Source: Pseudolabrys sp.
Lineage (GTDB): Bacteria; Pseudomonadota; Alphaproteobacteria; Rhizobiales; Xanthobacteraceae
Direction of reading: 5' to 3'
NCBI GenBank assembly: GCA_026125925.1
Contig: JAHCKF010000013.1
Location: 1-25,807, forward strand
DNA length: 25,807 bases
Positions 14,961 through 22,062 of the stretch are shown here, in pieces (position 1 is the stretch's first letter; each line of letters begins with the position of its first letter). The position numbers were made by a program, and so were the translations under genes. The notes beneath the pieces were generated by a model. The model was not told where the DNA came from and searched no databases. It saw nothing but the letters and a program-made list of their open reading frames with translations.

Positions 14961-15703
14961 GCCGGCCTCGCCAGGCGGGCGGCGGCGCCGTGGCCGAGAT
15001 AGGCTTCTATGACGGCAGCATCGGCGGCAACGGCTTGCGGCGTGCCTTCGGCGATGAGACGGCCTTCGGCGAGAACGAAGACATGCTCGGCGAGACTCAT
15101 CACCGCCTGCATGACGTGCTCAATCATGAGAATCGTGACGCCGCGGTCGCGCAGGCCCCGGATGACCGGGATGATGTCGCGGATTTCCGATGGATTGAGG
15201 CCGGCCAGCACCTCATCGAGCAGCAGGAGCTTCGGCTCGGTCGCCAGCGCCTTCGCCAGTTCGAGCCTTTTGCGGCCGGCGACCGTCAAAGTGTCGGCCG
15301 GCGCGTCGAGCAGTGCCTCGAGCCCCACTTCGCGCGCCACCTGCTCTGCCGCCGCCATGGCCGCATCACGCCTCGCGTGCCGGAGGTAAGCGCCGACGCG
15401 GATATTCTCGCGCACCGACAGGCCGGCGAAAGGCTGCACGATCTGGAACGTGCGGCCGATGCCGCGTCGCGCCAGCTTGTGCGACGGCGCGCCGGTGACA
15501 TCGTGGCCATCGTAGAAGACCTCGCCCTCGCTGGGCTTGAGGAATCCGGAAATCAGTGAGAACAACGTCGTCTTGCCGGCTCCGTTCGGTCCGATCAGTG
15601 CGGTGATGCTACCGTCGCGCACGCTCATCGAAACGGCATTGACGGCCACGAGGCCGCCGAACCGGCGCGACACGCCACGAAGGTCGAGTAGCGGCTCAGC
15701 CAC
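14957..15703 (-). CDS. livG: ABC transporter ATP-binding protein, LivG type, with atypical signature motif
   Basis: 248 aa from GTG 15703, GGAGG about 6 nt upstream, overlapping the livM stop by 8 nt. Walker A GPNGAGKTT (38-46), LivG-specific GIGRTFQIVQPFAGLSVREN, Walker B LLLLDEVLAGLNPSE from 159, switch His in MIEHVMQAV. The LSGGQ signature is replaced by LTVAGRKRLELAKAL (from 139), and the Walker B Pro by Val. I recall similar signatures in other rhizobial LivG-like proteins, so this may be a subfamily trait rather than damage. Function as the second ATPase of the importer is well supported by context. Confidence 0.93.
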   Translation of the reverse strand: MAEPLLDLRGVSRRFGGLVAVNAVSMSVRDGSITALIGPNGAGKTTLFSLISGFLKPSEGEVFYDGHDVTGAPSHKLARRGIGRTFQIVQPFAGLSVRENIRVGAYLRHARRDAAMAAAEQVAREVGLEALLDAPADTLTVAGRKRLELAKALATEPKLLLLDEVLAGLNPSEIRDIIPVIRGLRDRGVTILMIEHVMQAVMSLAEHVFVLAEGRLIAEGTPQAVAADAAVIEAYLGHGAAARLARPA

Positions 15704-16679
15704 GGGGCGCCTCCGCGACAGGAGACCCGCTGCGCCTGAACTTTGCCAGCAACGTCTTGCGCAGACCGATGATGCCGCGCGGCGACACCCAGACCACGGC
15801 GATCAGGACGATGCCGAAGACGACGAGATCGAGGCCCGGCGCCTGCCCGGTGATCAGCAGCGCCGCCTCACCAAGCGCCTTGACGACAACGGCGCCGACC
15901 AGCGGGCCGAAGACAGTGCCGGCGCCACCGATGATCGGCGTCAGCAGCGCCTCGATCGAGATCCAGGTGCCGTAGGCGATGTGAGAATCGACGAACAGGA
16001 AATACTGCACATAGAAGCAGCCCGCCGCCGCGGTCATGGCGCCCGAAACCACCATGGCCGCGAGCTTGATAGTCAGCGCATCGACGCCGAGCGCGCGCGC
16101 CGCGTCCTCGTTTTCGCGCACCGCGATCAGCCAGGCGCCGAAGCGCGAGCGTTCGATCGCCCAGGTGATCACCAGCCCGGCCGCGACCAGCGACAGGATC
16201 AGCCAGTAGAACGATGCGCGGCTCTGGAACTGCATCGCGGAAAAGCGCAGGTCGAGCGTGACCAGGGTGCCGACACCGGCGCCGGTCACCGGCGCCACGC
16301 TCGCCACGATGCGTAGCACCTCGGCGAAGGCGAGCGTCACCAGCGCAAAATAGGAGCCGCGCAGGCCGGCGCGGAACGCCAGCCAGCCGACGACGACGCC
16401 GACGGCGGCGCCGGCGACGATGCCCGCGCCGAAAGCCGGCCAGGCGTTGACGCCGTATTTCACCTGCAGGATCGCCGTCACATAGGCGCCGGTGCCGAAG
16501 AAGATCGCGTGTCCGAACGAATACTGCCCGCCATAACCGCCGAGGATGTTCCAGCCCTGCCCGGCCAGCGCGATCATCAGCGTCACGACCAGGAAGTTCA
16601 GCACGACGTTCGACTGCACGAGCAGTGGCACCGCCGCGAGCACCGCAATGACCAGCGCGATCGGCAGAAACGACTTCAT
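15696..16679 (-). CDS. livM: ABC transporter permease, LivM type
   Basis: 327 aa with about eight to ten hydrophobic segments, beginning FLPIALVIAVLAAVPLLV. LivM features: GGYGGQYSFGHAIFFGTGAYVTAIL and the cytoplasmic coupling loop AVRENEDAARALGVDALTIKL, then PIIGGAGTVFGPLVGAVV and PRGIIGL near the end. Forms the transmembrane channel with LivH. ATG at 16679 overlaps the livH stop (ATGA). Confidence 0.95.
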   Translation of the reverse strand: MKSFLPIALVIAVLAAVPLLVQSNVVLNFLVVTLMIALAGQGWNILGGYGGQYSFGHAIFFGTGAYVTAILQVKYGVNAWPAFGAGIVAGAAVGVVVGWLAFRAGLRGSYFALVTLAFAEVLRIVASVAPVTGAGVGTLVTLDLRFSAMQFQSRASFYWLILSLVAAGLVITWAIERSRFGAWLIAVRENEDAARALGVDALTIKLAAMVVSGAMTAAAGCFYVQYFLFVDSHIAYGTWISIEALLTPIIGGAGTVFGPLVGAVVVKALGEAALLITGQAPGLDLVVFGIVLIAVVWVSPRGIIGLRKTLLAKFRRSGSPVAEAPRG

Positions 16680-17548
16680 GCCTTGGCTCCGAACAGGCCC
16701 TGTGGGCGCACCAGCAGCACGGCGATGAAGATGAGGAAGATCCCGACCTGCCCCAGCGAGTCGCCGAGAAACAGGCTCGACAGGCTTTCGACGACGCCGA
16801 TCACCAGTCCGCCGATCACGGCGCCGGGCACCGAGCCCATGCCGCCGAGCACGACGATGGTGAAGGCGACGAGGACGAAGGCGTTGCCCGCGGTCGGATT
16901 GACGTAATAGGTCGGCATCAGCAGGCAGGCGGCAATCGCCACGCAGGCCGTGCCGAGGCCGAAGGTGACGGCATAGATGTGGGGGACGTCGATGCCCATC
17001 AGTTGCGCGCCGAGCTTTTCCTTGGCGACGGCGCGGATGGCGCGACCGACATCGGTCATGCTCATGATCAGCCAGAGGATGAGCGCGACGACGAACACGG
17101 CGCCGAAGCCGACGAGCCGCGGCAGCGCCAGGAACGTGAAGCCGATATCGATGCTCTGGAAGGCGTAAGGCACGTCGATGGTGCGGGTATCGCCGCGGAA
17201 ATTGAACAGCAGCGCGTTCTCGACCACGACCGCCAGCCCCAGCGTCACCAGCAGCATGTTGCTGTCGCTACCGTGCGAGGCCGGGCCGATGACGAAACGC
17301 TGCAGGCCATAACCGAGGGCGAAGAACAGCGGCGCGATGATGAAAACCGACAGGTATGGGTCGATGCCGAGCAGCTTGAACGCGAAATAGGCGGCGAACA
17401 TCGCCGCGGTCAAAAGCGCGCCGTGGGCGAAGTTGATGATGTGCAGTACGCCGTAGATCAGCGTCAGGCCGAGTGCGACGAGCGCATAGACGGCCCCGGT
17501 CAGGAGACCGTTGAGCAGCGCCGGAATGAGGATGACGGGTGACAGCAC
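16676..17548 (-). CDS. livH: ABC transporter permease, LivH type
   Basis: 290 aa, strongly hydrophobic. LivH features: LLNGLLTGAVYALVALGLTLIYGVLHIINFAHGALL at the N-terminus (residues 11 onward), coupling loop VGRAIRAVAKEKLGAQLMGIDV, and GGMGSVPGAVIGGLVIGVVESL. Start assigned to GTG 17548; no Shine-Dalgarno is visible upstream and no ATG occurs before the first membrane segment, so the start is less certain than the gene. A strong hairpin separates it from the binding-protein gene. Confidence 0.93.
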   Translation of the reverse strand: MLSPVILIPALLNGLLTGAVYALVALGLTLIYGVLHIINFAHGALLTAAMFAAYFAFKLLGIDPYLSVFIIAPLFFALGYGLQRFVIGPASHGSDSNMLLVTLGLAVVVENALLFNFRGDTRTIDVPYAFQSIDIGFTFLALPRLVGFGAVFVVALILWLIMSMTDVGRAIRAVAKEKLGAQLMGIDVPHIYAVTFGLGTACVAIAACLLMPTYYVNPTAGNAFVLVAFTIVVLGGMGSVPGAVIGGLVIGVVESLSSLFLGDSLGQVGIFLIFIAVLLVRPQGLFGAKA

Positions 17549-17558
17549 GCGATACGCG

Positions 17559-17596
17559 ATTGCGGGCGGCGTCCTGTGACGGAAGCCGCCCGCAAT
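17559..17596 (-). other. Intercistronic stem-loop between the binding-protein gene and livH
   Basis: Perfect 12-bp arms ATTGCGGGCGGC (17559-17570) and GCCGCCCGCAAT (17585-17596) with a 14-nt loop, lying 11 nt after the binding-protein stop and 11 nt before the livH GTG. No T-run follows on the minus strand. The usual role of such an element is to protect the upstream message so that binding protein is made in excess over permease (inferred). Confidence 0.7.
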
Positions 17597-17606
17597 CTCT
17601 CCAGGA

Positions 17607-18836
17607 TCAGGCCGGGAATTTCGGCTTGGCGTCGGCGAACTTGGCCGGCAGGATCACCTTGATGTCGTTGCCCTGCACCTGGGTGTTGCACGGGGCAGCG
17701 CCCTGGTTCTGGCCGTCGACGAACTTGGTCGGACCATACGGCATGATGTGGCCGGCCCAGGTCGAGCTCGCCAGCGCCGCCGTCAGCTTGGCGCGATCGG
17801 CGGAGGCCGCCCGCTCCAAAGCGTCGGCAACGAGGCCGATACAAGCGTAGTTGAGATAGACCTCGTAGGTGAAGAACTGTCCTTTGGCCTCGACCTTCTT
17901 CTTCAGCGCCTGCGCCTTGTCGCTCAGCGGATTGAACCAGTGATTGCAGTCCATGATGCCGTTGGCGGCTTCCGGGAATTCCTTGACGAACTTGTAGGAC
18001 GAAGCCGCGCCGCCGAGCACCGAGTAGATGCCCTTGGGCTTGACGTGCTGCTGCTGCATCGTGCGAGCGAGCAGGACGTATTCGTTGTAGTAGTTCGCCG
18101 GGATGACGAGATCCGGATTCTGCGCCTTGATCTTGAGCACGATGGTATTGAAGTCGCGCGTCGGCGTCGGATGCGCGATGGTCTCGAGCACCTGAAAGCC
18201 CTTCTCCGGCAGCTTGCCGTTGAGCAGCTTGGCGAGACCGGAGCCGAACAGCGAATCCTCGTGCACGATCATCACCGTCTTGGCCGGTTTGCCGGCCGCG
18301 TCATTGATGGCGATGAGGTTGTCGAGCGCCGTGTTGGCGATGACGCCGAAGCCGGGACCGAAGCGGAAGGTGTTCTTGAGGCCGCGCGTCACGATGTTGT
18401 CGGCGACGCCGACATCGACGACGTAAGGCAGATCGTAGCGCGCCGCCGCCTGCGTCGTAGCAAGGCAGATGCCCGAGGCGTAGCCGCCGACGATGCAGGA
18501 CACGCCCGCGGCGTTCATCTTTTCGACTTCGGCGGTGCCGCCGGCAGGCGTCGATTGCGCGTCACCGGTCACCGGATCGAACTTGGCCCCGCCCAGCGCC
18601 TTGATGCCGCCGGCCGCGTTGATCTCCTCGATCGCCAGCATGGCGCCGAGCTGGCCCTGCGTGCCGGAATAAGAGAGCGCGCCCGTCACCGGCTGAAGGA
18701 CACCGATCTTGACCGGCGCACCTTGCGCCCGCAGCACTGACGGCATCGCGATGCTGCCGGTGGCGGCCGCGGCCGCGCCGAGCGCGGTCGAAGCGATGAA
18801 TTGACGGCGGCTGAGCGGTATCTTCTTGTTCGACAT
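17607..18836 (-). CDS. ABC transporter substrate-binding protein, LivK/branched-chain amino acid type, Tat-exported
   Basis: 409 aa. Tat signal peptide MSNKKIPLSRRQFIAST with twin Arg, a hydrophobic Ala-rich stretch and AxA-like cleavage near LRAQG (about residue 34). Mature part is a Peripla_BP_6 fold: PVKIGVLQPVTGALSYSGTQGQLGAMLAIEEINAAGG, then VSCIVGGYASGICLATTQAAARYDLPYVVDVGVADNIV. ATG 18836 has GGGGAG upstream, 15 nt after the regulator stop. This broad family binds amino acids, amides, urea, aromatic and aliphatic acids, so the ligand is open. Being second in an operon with hyuAB and a C-C lyase, its ligand is probably the operon substrate. Confidence 0.94.
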   Translation of the reverse strand: MSNKKIPLSRRQFIASTALGAAAAATGSIAMPSVLRAQGAPVKIGVLQPVTGALSYSGTQGQLGAMLAIEEINAAGGIKALGGAKFDPVTGDAQSTPAGGTAEVEKMNAAGVSCIVGGYASGICLATTQAAARYDLPYVVDVGVADNIVTRGLKNTFRFGPGFGVIANTALDNLIAINDAAGKPAKTVMIVHEDSLFGSGLAKLLNGKLPEKGFQVLETIAHPTPTRDFNTIVLKIKAQNPDLVIPANYYNEYVLLARTMQQQHVKPKGIYSVLGGAASSYKFVKEFPEAANGIMDCNHWFNPLSDKAQALKKKVEAKGQFFTYEVYLNYACIGLVADALERAASADRAKLTAALASSTWAGHIMPYGPTKFVDGQNQGAAPCNTQVQGNDIKVILPAKFADAKPKFPA

Positions 18837-18851
18837 TTCACTCTCCCCTTT

Positions 18852-19715
18852 TTAACGCGACGGCCGAAGCCCGGCCGGTTTGGCTTTATTGCGCAGTGTC
18901 TTCGTCGACTTTCTTGCTATCGTGCCGGCCTTGATGCCGCCGGCATTCGCCGCCGGCATCACCGGCGACCAGGACGAACTGGCGGACGTTTCCGATCGCA
19001 CCAGATCGATCTCGAAGGCGTAACGGTCGGGCCGGTACAGCGCGTGCAGATGTTCGACGCCGCGGCCGTCGCGGTCGTAAACCACGCGGACCAGTTCGAT
19101 GAGCGGCGAGCCGGTGTGAAGATCGAGTGCGGCCGCCGCATCCGGCCCGGCCAGCACCGCGCTGATCCGTTGCCGTGCATGGCCGACCTTGACGCCGGCG
19201 CGCTCGATCAGGTCGAGCAGCGGACGCGTCGCCAGCTCCTGTTCGGAGAAGGTCACCGAAACCTTCTCCGGCACATGCGTCGTCAGATAAGAGAACGGCA
19301 GGCCATCGACCGAACGAACGCGGACCGAGCGTTGCAGCAGTTGATCGGCGCCGACGCCCAGCGCCTCGGCCACCGCGCCTTCGGCCGGCACATAGTTGAA
19401 ATCCAAAAGCCTGACCGCCGTGCGGCGGCCCATATCGGCGAGATTGGCGAGAACGCCGGAAATGTCCGCGGTCATCGGCGCCGGCGCCGGACGATAGATC
19501 ACGCGCGTGCCGGCACTGCGGCGGCGTTCGATCAGCCGCTCACGCTCGAGCTCGCCGAGGGCGCGCCGCACCGTCACCCGGGACACGCCGTACTGCGCCG
19601 CCAGTTCGTTCTCGGTCGCCAACCGCGCGCCAAAGCCGGCCGCGCCGCTCATGATGCGGTCGCGCAAGGTCAGATAGACTTGCTTTGCCTTCGCTTCGCC
19701 GAGCCAGTCGCGCAA
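18852..19715 (-). CDS. GntR family transcriptional regulator, HutC/UTRA subfamily
   Basis: 287 aa from TTG 19715 with GGGGGAG 6 nt upstream. N-terminal winged helix: YLTLRDRIMSGAAGFGARL, then ENELAAQYGVSRVTVRRALG and IERRRSAGTRV. UTRA ligand-binding domain follows: LLQRSVRVRSVDGLPFSYL, HVPEKVSVTFSEQELATRPLLDLIERAGV, TGSPLIELVRVVYDRDGRGVEHLHALYRPDRYAFEIDL. HutC-type members are commonly repressors relieved by a pathway substrate or intermediate. A basic, Ala/Ser-rich tail of about 40 residues is unusual for the family. First gene of the eleven-gene operon and divergent from leuC, so it likely controls both directions. Its leader can form two competing hairpins, one hiding the ribosome-binding site. 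Confidence 0.93.
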   Translation of the reverse strand: MRDWLGEAKAKQVYLTLRDRIMSGAAGFGARLATENELAAQYGVSRVTVRRALGELERERLIERRRSAGTRVIYRPAPAPMTADISGVLANLADMGRRTAVRLLDFNYVPAEGAVAEALGVGADQLLQRSVRVRSVDGLPFSYLTTHVPEKVSVTFSEQELATRPLLDLIERAGVKVGHARQRISAVLAGPDAAAALDLHTGSPLIELVRVVYDRDGRGVEHLHALYRPDRYAFEIDLVRSETSASSSWSPVMPAANAGGIKAGTIARKSTKTLRNKAKPAGLRPSR

Positions 19716-19757
19716 CCGCCACTCCCCCGTTTCAAGGGGGGCGGCCGGTGCCGCCCC
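19716..19757 (-). promoter_or_regulatory. 5' leader of the HutC-type regulator with two mutually exclusive hairpins
   Basis: On the minus strand, hairpin 1 pairs GGGGCGGC with GCCGCCCC (plus coordinates 19750-19757 and 19738-19745, loop of 4). Hairpin 2 pairs CCCCC (19740-19736) with GGGGG (19728-19724), loop of 7, and GGGGG is the core of the Shine-Dalgarno GGGGGAG for TTG 19715. Both need the same C-run, so hairpin 1 would free and hairpin 2 would hide the ribosome-binding site. Seen as pairing potential only. Confidence 0.45.
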
Positions 19758-19762
19758 TTTAC

Positions 19763-19784
19763 TTGGTATTCTTTAGCATACAAT
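19763..19784. promoter_or_regulatory. Imperfect palindrome, candidate HutC-type operator, in the divergent gntR/leuC region
   Basis: Arms TTGGTATTC (19763-19771) and GCATACAAT (19776-19784) are complementary at six of nine positions around TTTA and keep the GGTAT/ATACA core typical of GntR operators. It overlaps the predicted minus-strand -10 and a plus-strand -10-like TACAAT (19779-19784), so binding would affect both the operon and leuCD. Confidence 0.45.
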
Positions 19785-19802
19785 ATTAGTTCGCCGCGGC
19801 AA
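19775..19802 (-). promoter_or_regulatory. Candidate promoter of the eleven-gene operon
   Basis: Minus strand -35 TTGCCG (19802-19797), 16-nt spacer, -10 TATGCT (19780-19775), each four of six consensus bases. Predicted transcript start near 19767, about 50 nt before the TTG start codon and just ahead of the two-hairpin leader. On the plus strand only a -10-like TACAAT with a weak -35 is seen for leuC. Confidence 0.4.
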
Positions 19803-19843
19803 GCCCCGCCAGCGCCGCAATTGCGAGCAAGAGACGCGACGAA

Positions 19844-21259
19844 ATGAGGCAGACGCCACAGACCCTGTTCGACAAACTCTGGTCGAGTCATCAGATCGCT
19901 GAGCGCGAGGACGGCGCCGCCCTGCTCTTCGTGGACCGGCACTTCGTGCATGAGGGCTCGTTTCACGGCTTCAGCCAGATCAAGGCGCGCGGCCGCAAGG
20001 TCGCCGAGCCGAGCCTGACCTACGGCGTCGCCGATCATTACGTACCGACGCACCATCGCGACCGGCCGATCGCCAATCCGGAAATTGCCGAGATGGTGCG
20101 CAAGCTCGAACAGAACACGGGCGACAACGGCGTCACCTTGTTCGGCCTGCGCGACCGCCGCCAAGGCATCGTGCATGTCGTCGGCCCCGAACAAGGCCTC
20201 ACCTTGCCGGGCCTGCTGATCGTCTGCGGCGACAGTCATACATCCACGCACGGCGCTTTCGGCACGTATGCCTTCGGCATCGGTGCGTCCGAAGTCGCGC
20301 ATGTGCTGATGACGCAGACGCTCTGGCAGAAGAAGCCCAAGCGCATGCGCATCACGGTGAATGGACAGACGGCCGCCGGCATTGCCGCCAAGGACATCGC
20401 GCTCGCCATCATCGCCAAGATCCATGCCGACGGCGCCCAAGGCCACGCCATCGAATATGCCGGCAGCGCCATCCGCGCGCTGTCGATGGAAGGCCGCCTC
20501 ACGCTTTGCAACATGTCGATCGAAGGCGGCGGCCGCTGTGGCATGGTGGCGCCGGACGAGACGACCTTCGCCTACATCAAGGGCCGCCCCTACGCCCCGC
20601 AAGACGAGTTGTTCGAGCGCGCGGTCGAAGACTGGTCGCGCCTGCCCTCCGATGCCGAAGCGGAATTCGACCGCGAGGTGAGCCTCGACGCGGCGGCGAT
20701 CGCGCCGATCGTCACCTGGGGCACCACGCCGGACGATGCGCTGCCGATCGACGCCAGCGTGCCCGATCCCACGCGTGAAACGGACGAAGCGCGCGCCGCT
20801 TATATTCGCGACGCGCTCGACTACATGGGCGTTCGGCCTGCGATGAAGCTGACCGACATCGCCATCGACAGGGTGTTCATCGGCTCCTGCACCAATTCGC
20901 GGATCGACGACCTGCGCGCCGCCGCAGCCGTGCTGTCCGGCCGCACCAGCAAGGTGCCGGGGCTGGTGTCGCCCGGCTCCTCGCTGGTCAAGCAGCAGGC
21001 CGAGCAGGAAGGCCTCGACAGGATCTTCCGCGACGCCGGGCTCGAATGGGCCGATGCCGGCTGCTCGATGTGCGTCGGCATCAATGGCGACCTGGTGCCG
21101 CCGGGCGAACGCTGCGCCTCGACCACCAACCGCAACTTCCGCGGCCGGCAGGGACCGGGCGCGCGCACCCATCTGATGTCGCCGGCGATGGTCGCCGCGG
21201 CGGCGGTCGCCGGCCACCTCGCCGACGTGCGGCCGCTGATCGCCGGACGGAAGGCGTAA
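19844..21259 (+). CDS. leuC: Isopropylmalate dehydratase large-subunit family (aconitase superfamily hydratase)
   Basis: 471 aa, usual LeuC length. The [4Fe-4S] ligands are present: Cys349 in GSCTNSR and Cys407/Cys410 in GCSMC. Other family blocks: VDRHFVHEGSF, HVVGPEQGLTLPG, CGDSHTSTHGAFGTYAFGIG, SMEGRLTLCNMSIEGGGRCG and TNRNFRGRQGPGARTHLMSP. It forms a heterodimer with the small subunit encoded 5 nt downstream to hydrate/dehydrate a 2- or 3-hydroxy dicarboxylate. Several segments depart from leucine-biosynthetic rhizobial LeuC as I recall it (YAFGIGASEVAH, SPGSSLVKQQ), and no leuA or leuB is near. A catabolic paralogue acting on a different substrate, for example dimethylmaleate or citraconate, is therefore plausible. 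The symbol denotes family, not proven role. Confidence 0.93.
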   Translation: MRQTPQTLFDKLWSSHQIAEREDGAALLFVDRHFVHEGSFHGFSQIKARGRKVAEPSLTYGVADHYVPTHHRDRPIANPEIAEMVRKLEQNTGDNGVTLFGLRDRRQGIVHVVGPEQGLTLPGLLIVCGDSHTSTHGAFGTYAFGIGASEVAHVLMTQTLWQKKPKRMRITVNGQTAAGIAAKDIALAIIAKIHADGAQGHAIEYAGSAIRALSMEGRLTLCNMSIEGGGRCGMVAPDETTFAYIKGRPYAPQDELFERAVEDWSRLPSDAEAEFDREVSLDAAAIAPIVTWGTTPDDALPIDASVPDPTRETDEARAAYIRDALDYMGVRPAMKLTDIAIDRVFIGSCTNSRIDDLRAAAAVLSGRTSKVPGLVSPGSSLVKQQAEQEGLDRIFRDAGLEWADAGCSMCVGINGDLVPPGERCASTTNRNFRGRQGPGARTHLMSPAMVAAAAVAGHLADVRPLIAGRKA

Positions 21260-21264
21260 CGCGC

Positions 21265-21894
21265 ATGGACAAGTTCACCCGCCTCACCGCCACCGCCTGC
21301 CCGCTGATGCTGCCGAACGTCAACACCGACCAGCTTCTGCCGGCGCGCTTTTTGAAATGGCCGCGCTCGCGCGGTCTCGGCGCGGTGCTGCTGCGCGACC
21401 TGCGCTTCGATGCCGACGACAAGCCGCGCGCTGACTTCCTGCTCAACGATCCACGCTGGGCCGGCGCGAAGATCCTGCTGGCGGGACGCAATTTCGGCGG
21501 CGGCTCGTCGCGCGAGGCGGCGGTCTATGCGGTCTACGATTACGGCTTCCGCTGCGTGATCGCGCCGTCGTTCGGCGACATCTTCGCGCAGAACGCGGTG
21601 AAGAACGGACTGCTGACGGCGGTGCTGCCGGACGACGCCGTCGCCGAACTCGGCGCGGCGGTCGACACCGATCCCGCGCGGCAGATCACCGTCGATCTCG
21701 AGCGGCAGACGATCACCTGCGGCGAACGACGTTACAGCTTCGCCATCGACCCGGTGAGCCGCAACCAACTCATCAATGGCTGGGACGATGTCGACCTGAC
21801 CGAGAGCTATCGCGACAGGATCGCGGCCTTCAAGGAAACCTCCCGGCAGCAGCGGCCCTGGGCCGCACCGGCCGCGCCGGCCGCGCGGCCTTAG
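21265..21894 (+). CDS. leuD: Isopropylmalate dehydratase small-subunit family
   Basis: 209 aa from ATG 21265, with GGAAGG upstream, 5 nt after the large-subunit stop. Swivel-domain features: PNVNTDQLLPARFLK (17-31), the substrate loop GRNFGGGSSREAAVYAVYDY (74-93) and RCVIAPSFGDIFAQNAVKNGLL. Leucine-pathway LeuD usually reads FGCGSSREHAPWAL here, so the loop that contacts the substrate side chain differs (Gly for Cys, Ala for His, Val-Tyr for Pro-Trp). This supports altered substrate range. Ends in an Ala/Pro tail, probably disordered. Confidence 0.92.
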   Translation: MDKFTRLTATACPLMLPNVNTDQLLPARFLKWPRSRGLGAVLLRDLRFDADDKPRADFLLNDPRWAGAKILLAGRNFGGGSSREAAVYAVYDYGFRCVIAPSFGDIFAQNAVKNGLLTAVLPDDAVAELGAAVDTDPARQITVDLERQTITCGERRYSFAIDPVSRNQLINGWDDVDLTESYRDRIAAFKETSRQQRPWAAPAAPAARP

Positions 21895-22013
21895 ACGATC
21901 GGCTTTTCGCGCAGCGAAAGCGAGAGCCGGCAAATCGCGTTGCGCGCAATGCCGGTTGCGCCGCGCGCGGCGACGCTTCAGACTTTGACGCCGTCATCCG
22001 CACGAGACCGCAA

Positions 22014-22039
22014 GGCGAGCGCCGCTCATAAAGCTCGCC
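22014..22039 (+). other. Leader stem-loop before the Bug-family gene
   Basis: Perfect 7-bp arms GGCGAGC (22014-22020) and GCTCGCC (22033-22039), 12-nt loop, ending about 10 nt before the G-rich ribosome-binding site. The rest of the 168-bp gap after leuD holds only a weak bulged stem near 21902-21921 and no clear promoter. Confidence 0.35.
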
Positions 22040-22062
22040 AGTAACACAAGGGGGGAAACACC

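Noticed and set aside
19670..21217. 515-codon minus-strand open frame opposite leuC
   Set aside because: leuC has complete family motifs and iron-sulfur ligands; the opposite frame is a compositional shadow.
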